A DNA stretch of 64,000 bases from Candidatus Poribacteria bacterium (GTDB lineage: Bacteria > Poribacteria > WGA-4E > GCA-2687025). The stretch's first letter is position 1; every line of letters begins with the position of its first letter. The notes beneath the pieces are model-generated. The model made no database searches, was not told the origin of the DNA, and saw only the letters and a program-made list of their open reading frames with translations. Position numbers and translations under genes: made by a program. Positions 62,211 to 64,000 of the stretch are shown here, piece after piece. The stretch is taken from positions 80,708 to 144,707 of the forward strand of contig JABGQA010000114.1 in assembly GCA_018644665.1 (NCBI GenBank), in the 5' to 3' direction.

Positions 62211-63251
62211 ATGAAGATTGCCGAGGTACGTATTACCGAGCCGCATCGCGCGGAGCTAATGGACGGGACGCTAGACGAAAAGGTCGGCCCTGGCGACCTA
62301 TTGATCCGTACGGAACACAGCGGCGTCAGCTCCGGGACGGAACTCGCGGTATACACCGGGCTGCACCAATGGATCGCCGACCCGAACTACCCCGACTGGG
62401 CCTTCCCATTCCCCGCCGGATACAGCGCGTGCGGCGTAATCGAGGAAACCGGCGATGACGTGACGTCGTTCGCCGTCGGGCAGCGGGTCGTGATCCCCGG
62501 CAAGCACAGATCGCACGCCATCCATCCCGCCGTTGCGGTCGAGCCGACCGATGGATGCTGGCTCGTGCCTGCCGGCGTGCCATCCGAAGTCGCGGCGTTT
62601 GGGTGCATCATCCGCTACGGCTGGGGAGCTGCCGCGCGCGTTGGCACGACGATGGGGCGTAGCGTCTTCGTGCAGGGACTCGGGATCGTTGGGCAGGGCG
62701 CCATCCGCGCCTTTGCTGCAGCGGGGGCGTACCCGGTAATCGGCCTCGACCCCATGCCGAACCGTCGCGACACGGCCATGTCCGGCGGCGCGACGGCCTG
62801 CCTCGACCCAACCGACGCTGGCTTCGCGGACTCCGCGAGCGAACTCCTCGGCGGAGAGCCGTTGGCGGACATCGTCGCAGACGCGTCGGGCGTCCCGGCG
62901 GGCGTCGTGCAGGCGATGTCCCTGACGCAGGAGGGTGGGCAGTGCGTGATCGTCGGCTCGCCGCGTGGCCTCGCCGACGCCGTGAACTTCTACCCCGACC
63001 TCCACAAACGCTGCATCGAAGTCCTCGGCGCCCACGGCGACTATCTCTGGTGGAATCTGGGCTCGCGCCTTGGATGGGACGTGGACAAGGCTATGGATTG
63101 GATACTGTGCCAATTCGGGACCGGCCGGATGGTCGCCGACGGCGTGCCTACCGCGACATTCGCGCCATCCGAGGCTCAATCCGTCTACGACAGGTTGCTG
63201 AACGACAAGGCCGGGATCGTGTCCGCGGCGTACGACTGGTCGCGGGTCTGA
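62211..63251 (+). CDS. Medium-chain dehydrogenase/reductase (alcohol-dehydrogenase-like)
   Basis: 346 residues, ATG with AAGGAG 5 nt upstream. The N-terminal GroES-like domain begins MKIAEVRITEPHRAELMDG and has HSGVSSGTELAVYTG in place of the catalytic-zinc CGTD motif, so zinc catalysis as in true ADH is unlikely. The Rossmann domain has VFVQGLGIVGQGAIRAF (GxGxxG) with VIGLDPMPNRR after the second strand, where Asp indicates NAD(H). The motif pattern resembles BchC-like and sugar-modifying MDR proteins. It is 12 bp upstream of the DUF4838 gene, so they are likely one operon for a sugar or uronic-acid derivative. Confidence 0.83.
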   Translation: MKIAEVRITEPHRAELMDGTLDEKVGPGDLLIRTEHSGVSSGTELAVYTGLHQWIADPNYPDWAFPFPAGYSACGVIEETGDDVTSFAVGQRVVIPGKHRSHAIHPAVAVEPTDGCWLVPAGVPSEVAAFGCIIRYGWGAAARVGTTMGRSVFVQGLGIVGQGAIRAFAAAGAYPVIGLDPMPNRRDTAMSGGATACLDPTDAGFADSASELLGGEPLADIVADASGVPAGVVQAMSLTQEGGQCVIVGSPRGLADAVNFYPDLHKRCIEVLGAHGDYLWWNLGSRLGWDVDKAMDWILCQFGTGRMVADGVPTATFAPSEAQSVYDRLLNDKAGIVSAAYDWSRV

Positions 63252-63263
63252 GGAGAGTTCGAC

Positions 63264-64000
63264 ATGCTGCTACTGGCCGACGCAGGCGCGACGGAATACG
63301 TCATTACGCTCGCCCGCGAAGCCTCGGCGCCTGAGAATCACGCGGCGGCCGAGTTGTCGCGCCTCCTGGGCGAGATCAGCGGGGCGGAGTTCACGATCGT
63401 CCTACCCGGCGACGCGGGCGACGCGCCACGGATCGCCGTCGGCCCAGACGCCGCGGCCGAGGCGGGCGTCGCCGCCGAAACGCTGGAAGGCCTCGGCGAC
63501 GAAGGCATCCTGATGCAGGTCGTCGCGTCGAATCTCGCCCTCACCGGCGCCGACGGCGCTCCGCGAGGCACGTTGTACGCCGTGTACACGTTCCTGGAGG
63601 AGTATCTCGGCTGCCGATGGTGGTCGTCGAAGGTGAGTCACATCCCCAGGCACGAGCGCGTCGAGATCGACGACATCGACGAACGCTTCGTACCCATCCT
63701 CGAATACCGCGAGTCGTTCTGGTACGACGCGTTCGACGGCGACTGGGCCGTGCGCAACAAGTCCAACGGGAACTCCGTCCGCACCGACGAGGCGCGCGGC
63801 GGGCACCACACCTACAAGGGCTTCGTCCACACGTTCTTCCCGCTCGTGCCGCCGGCGGAGCACTTCGAAGAACATCCCGAGTGGTATTCCGAGATCGAGG
63901 GCGAACGGAAGCACGACCGCGCGCAACTGTGCCTGACCAACGAGGAACTGCTGGCGTTCACCATCGACAAGGTCGAGCAGTGGCTGCGCGAGTCGCCCGA
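63264..64000 (+). CDS. DUF4838-type protein, 5' part (truncated by window edge)
   Basis: 245 codons are visible from the ATG at 63264 (GAGGAG 7-9 nt upstream), with no stop before the window ends. The first 110 residues form an alpha/beta domain like the N-terminal domain of alpha-glucuronidases and related glycosidases (NHAAAELSRLLGEISGAEFT, IAVGPDAAAEA, GTLYAVYTFLEEYLGCRWW). The start of a DUF4838 barrel follows (ILEYRESFWYDAFDGDWAVR, HPEWYSEIEGERK, LCLTNEELLAFTIDKVEQWL). No signal peptide is evident. Relatives are thought to be glycoside-hydrolase-like and act on acidic glycans. It is cotranscribed with the MDR dehydrogenase. Confidence 0.8.
   Translation, partial: MLLLADAGATEYVITLAREASAPENHAAAELSRLLGEISGAEFTIVLPGDAGDAPRIAVGPDAAAEAGVAAETLEGLGDEGILMQVVASNLALTGADGAPRGTLYAVYTFLEEYLGCRWWSSKVSHIPRHERVEIDDIDERFVPILEYRESFWYDAFDGDWAVRNKSNGNSVRTDEARGGHHTYKGFVHTFFPLVPPAEHFEEHPEWYSEIEGERKHDRAQLCLTNEELLAFTIDKVEQWLRESP

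Overview
This is a 64 kb, uniformly high-GC bacterial chromosomal window with no rRNA, tRNA, CRISPR array, phage module or intact insertion sequence that I can see. The gene content suggests an uncultivated, glycan-oriented bacterium of the Poribacteria / Latescibacterota / Planctomycetota type. This rests on several Gfo/Idh/MocA oxidoreductases, a URO-D-like protein, an enolase-superfamily dehydratase, a DUF4838 protein, a PQQ-propeller lipoprotein, an ECF sigma factor fused to ankyrin repeats, and secreted proteins ending in a PNPFNPETWIPF / MRRMIVRK domain. The last feature is what I associate most with Poribacteria. The phylum is an inference and no marker gene is present to test it.

Layout. 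(1) 1-5009: the 3' end of an unknown gene, a small alpha/beta hydrolase, a peroxiredoxin lipoprotein whose peroxidatic Cys is replaced by an in-frame UGA (probable selenoprotein), a Gly-rich repeat protein, and a decayed response regulator overlapping an intact NarL-type sensor kinase gene. (2) 5382-14802: a large PQQ-propeller/malectin lipoprotein, a conserved hypothetical with weak deacetylase-like features, a NeuD-type acyltransferase with two Gfo/Idh/MocA dehydrogenases as a tight operon (bounded by copies of a 42-bp repeat), and a URO-D-like protein on the minus strand. (3) 14888-52082: eleven head-to-tail paralogous minus-strand genes, each for a 1076-1208 aa secreted protein built of eight or nine Ig-like modules plus one C-terminal sorting/anchoring-like domain. 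Most are separated by only 19-22 bp. (4) 52083-64000: a 30-bp perfect palindrome, two small proteins, a Gfo/Idh/MocA gene with a metallophosphatase lipoprotein, the enolase-superfamily dehydratase, the sigma-ankyrin fusion, a stretch of gene remnants, an MFS transporter, an MDR dehydrogenase, and the 5' part of a DUF4838 gene.

The array dominates the window. It encodes about 91 modules, each with a calcium-loop-like NxDGxxxPGE signature. Module order is the same in every paralog, so the array grew by whole-gene duplication. Near-identical tracts shared by distant copies indicate later gene conversion. None of the eleven carries a recognisable enzyme domain, so I infer a structural or adhesive surface or matrix role. 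In the text, copies are numbered A1 (promoter-proximal, 48840-52082) to A11 (14888-18160) in the direction of transcription.
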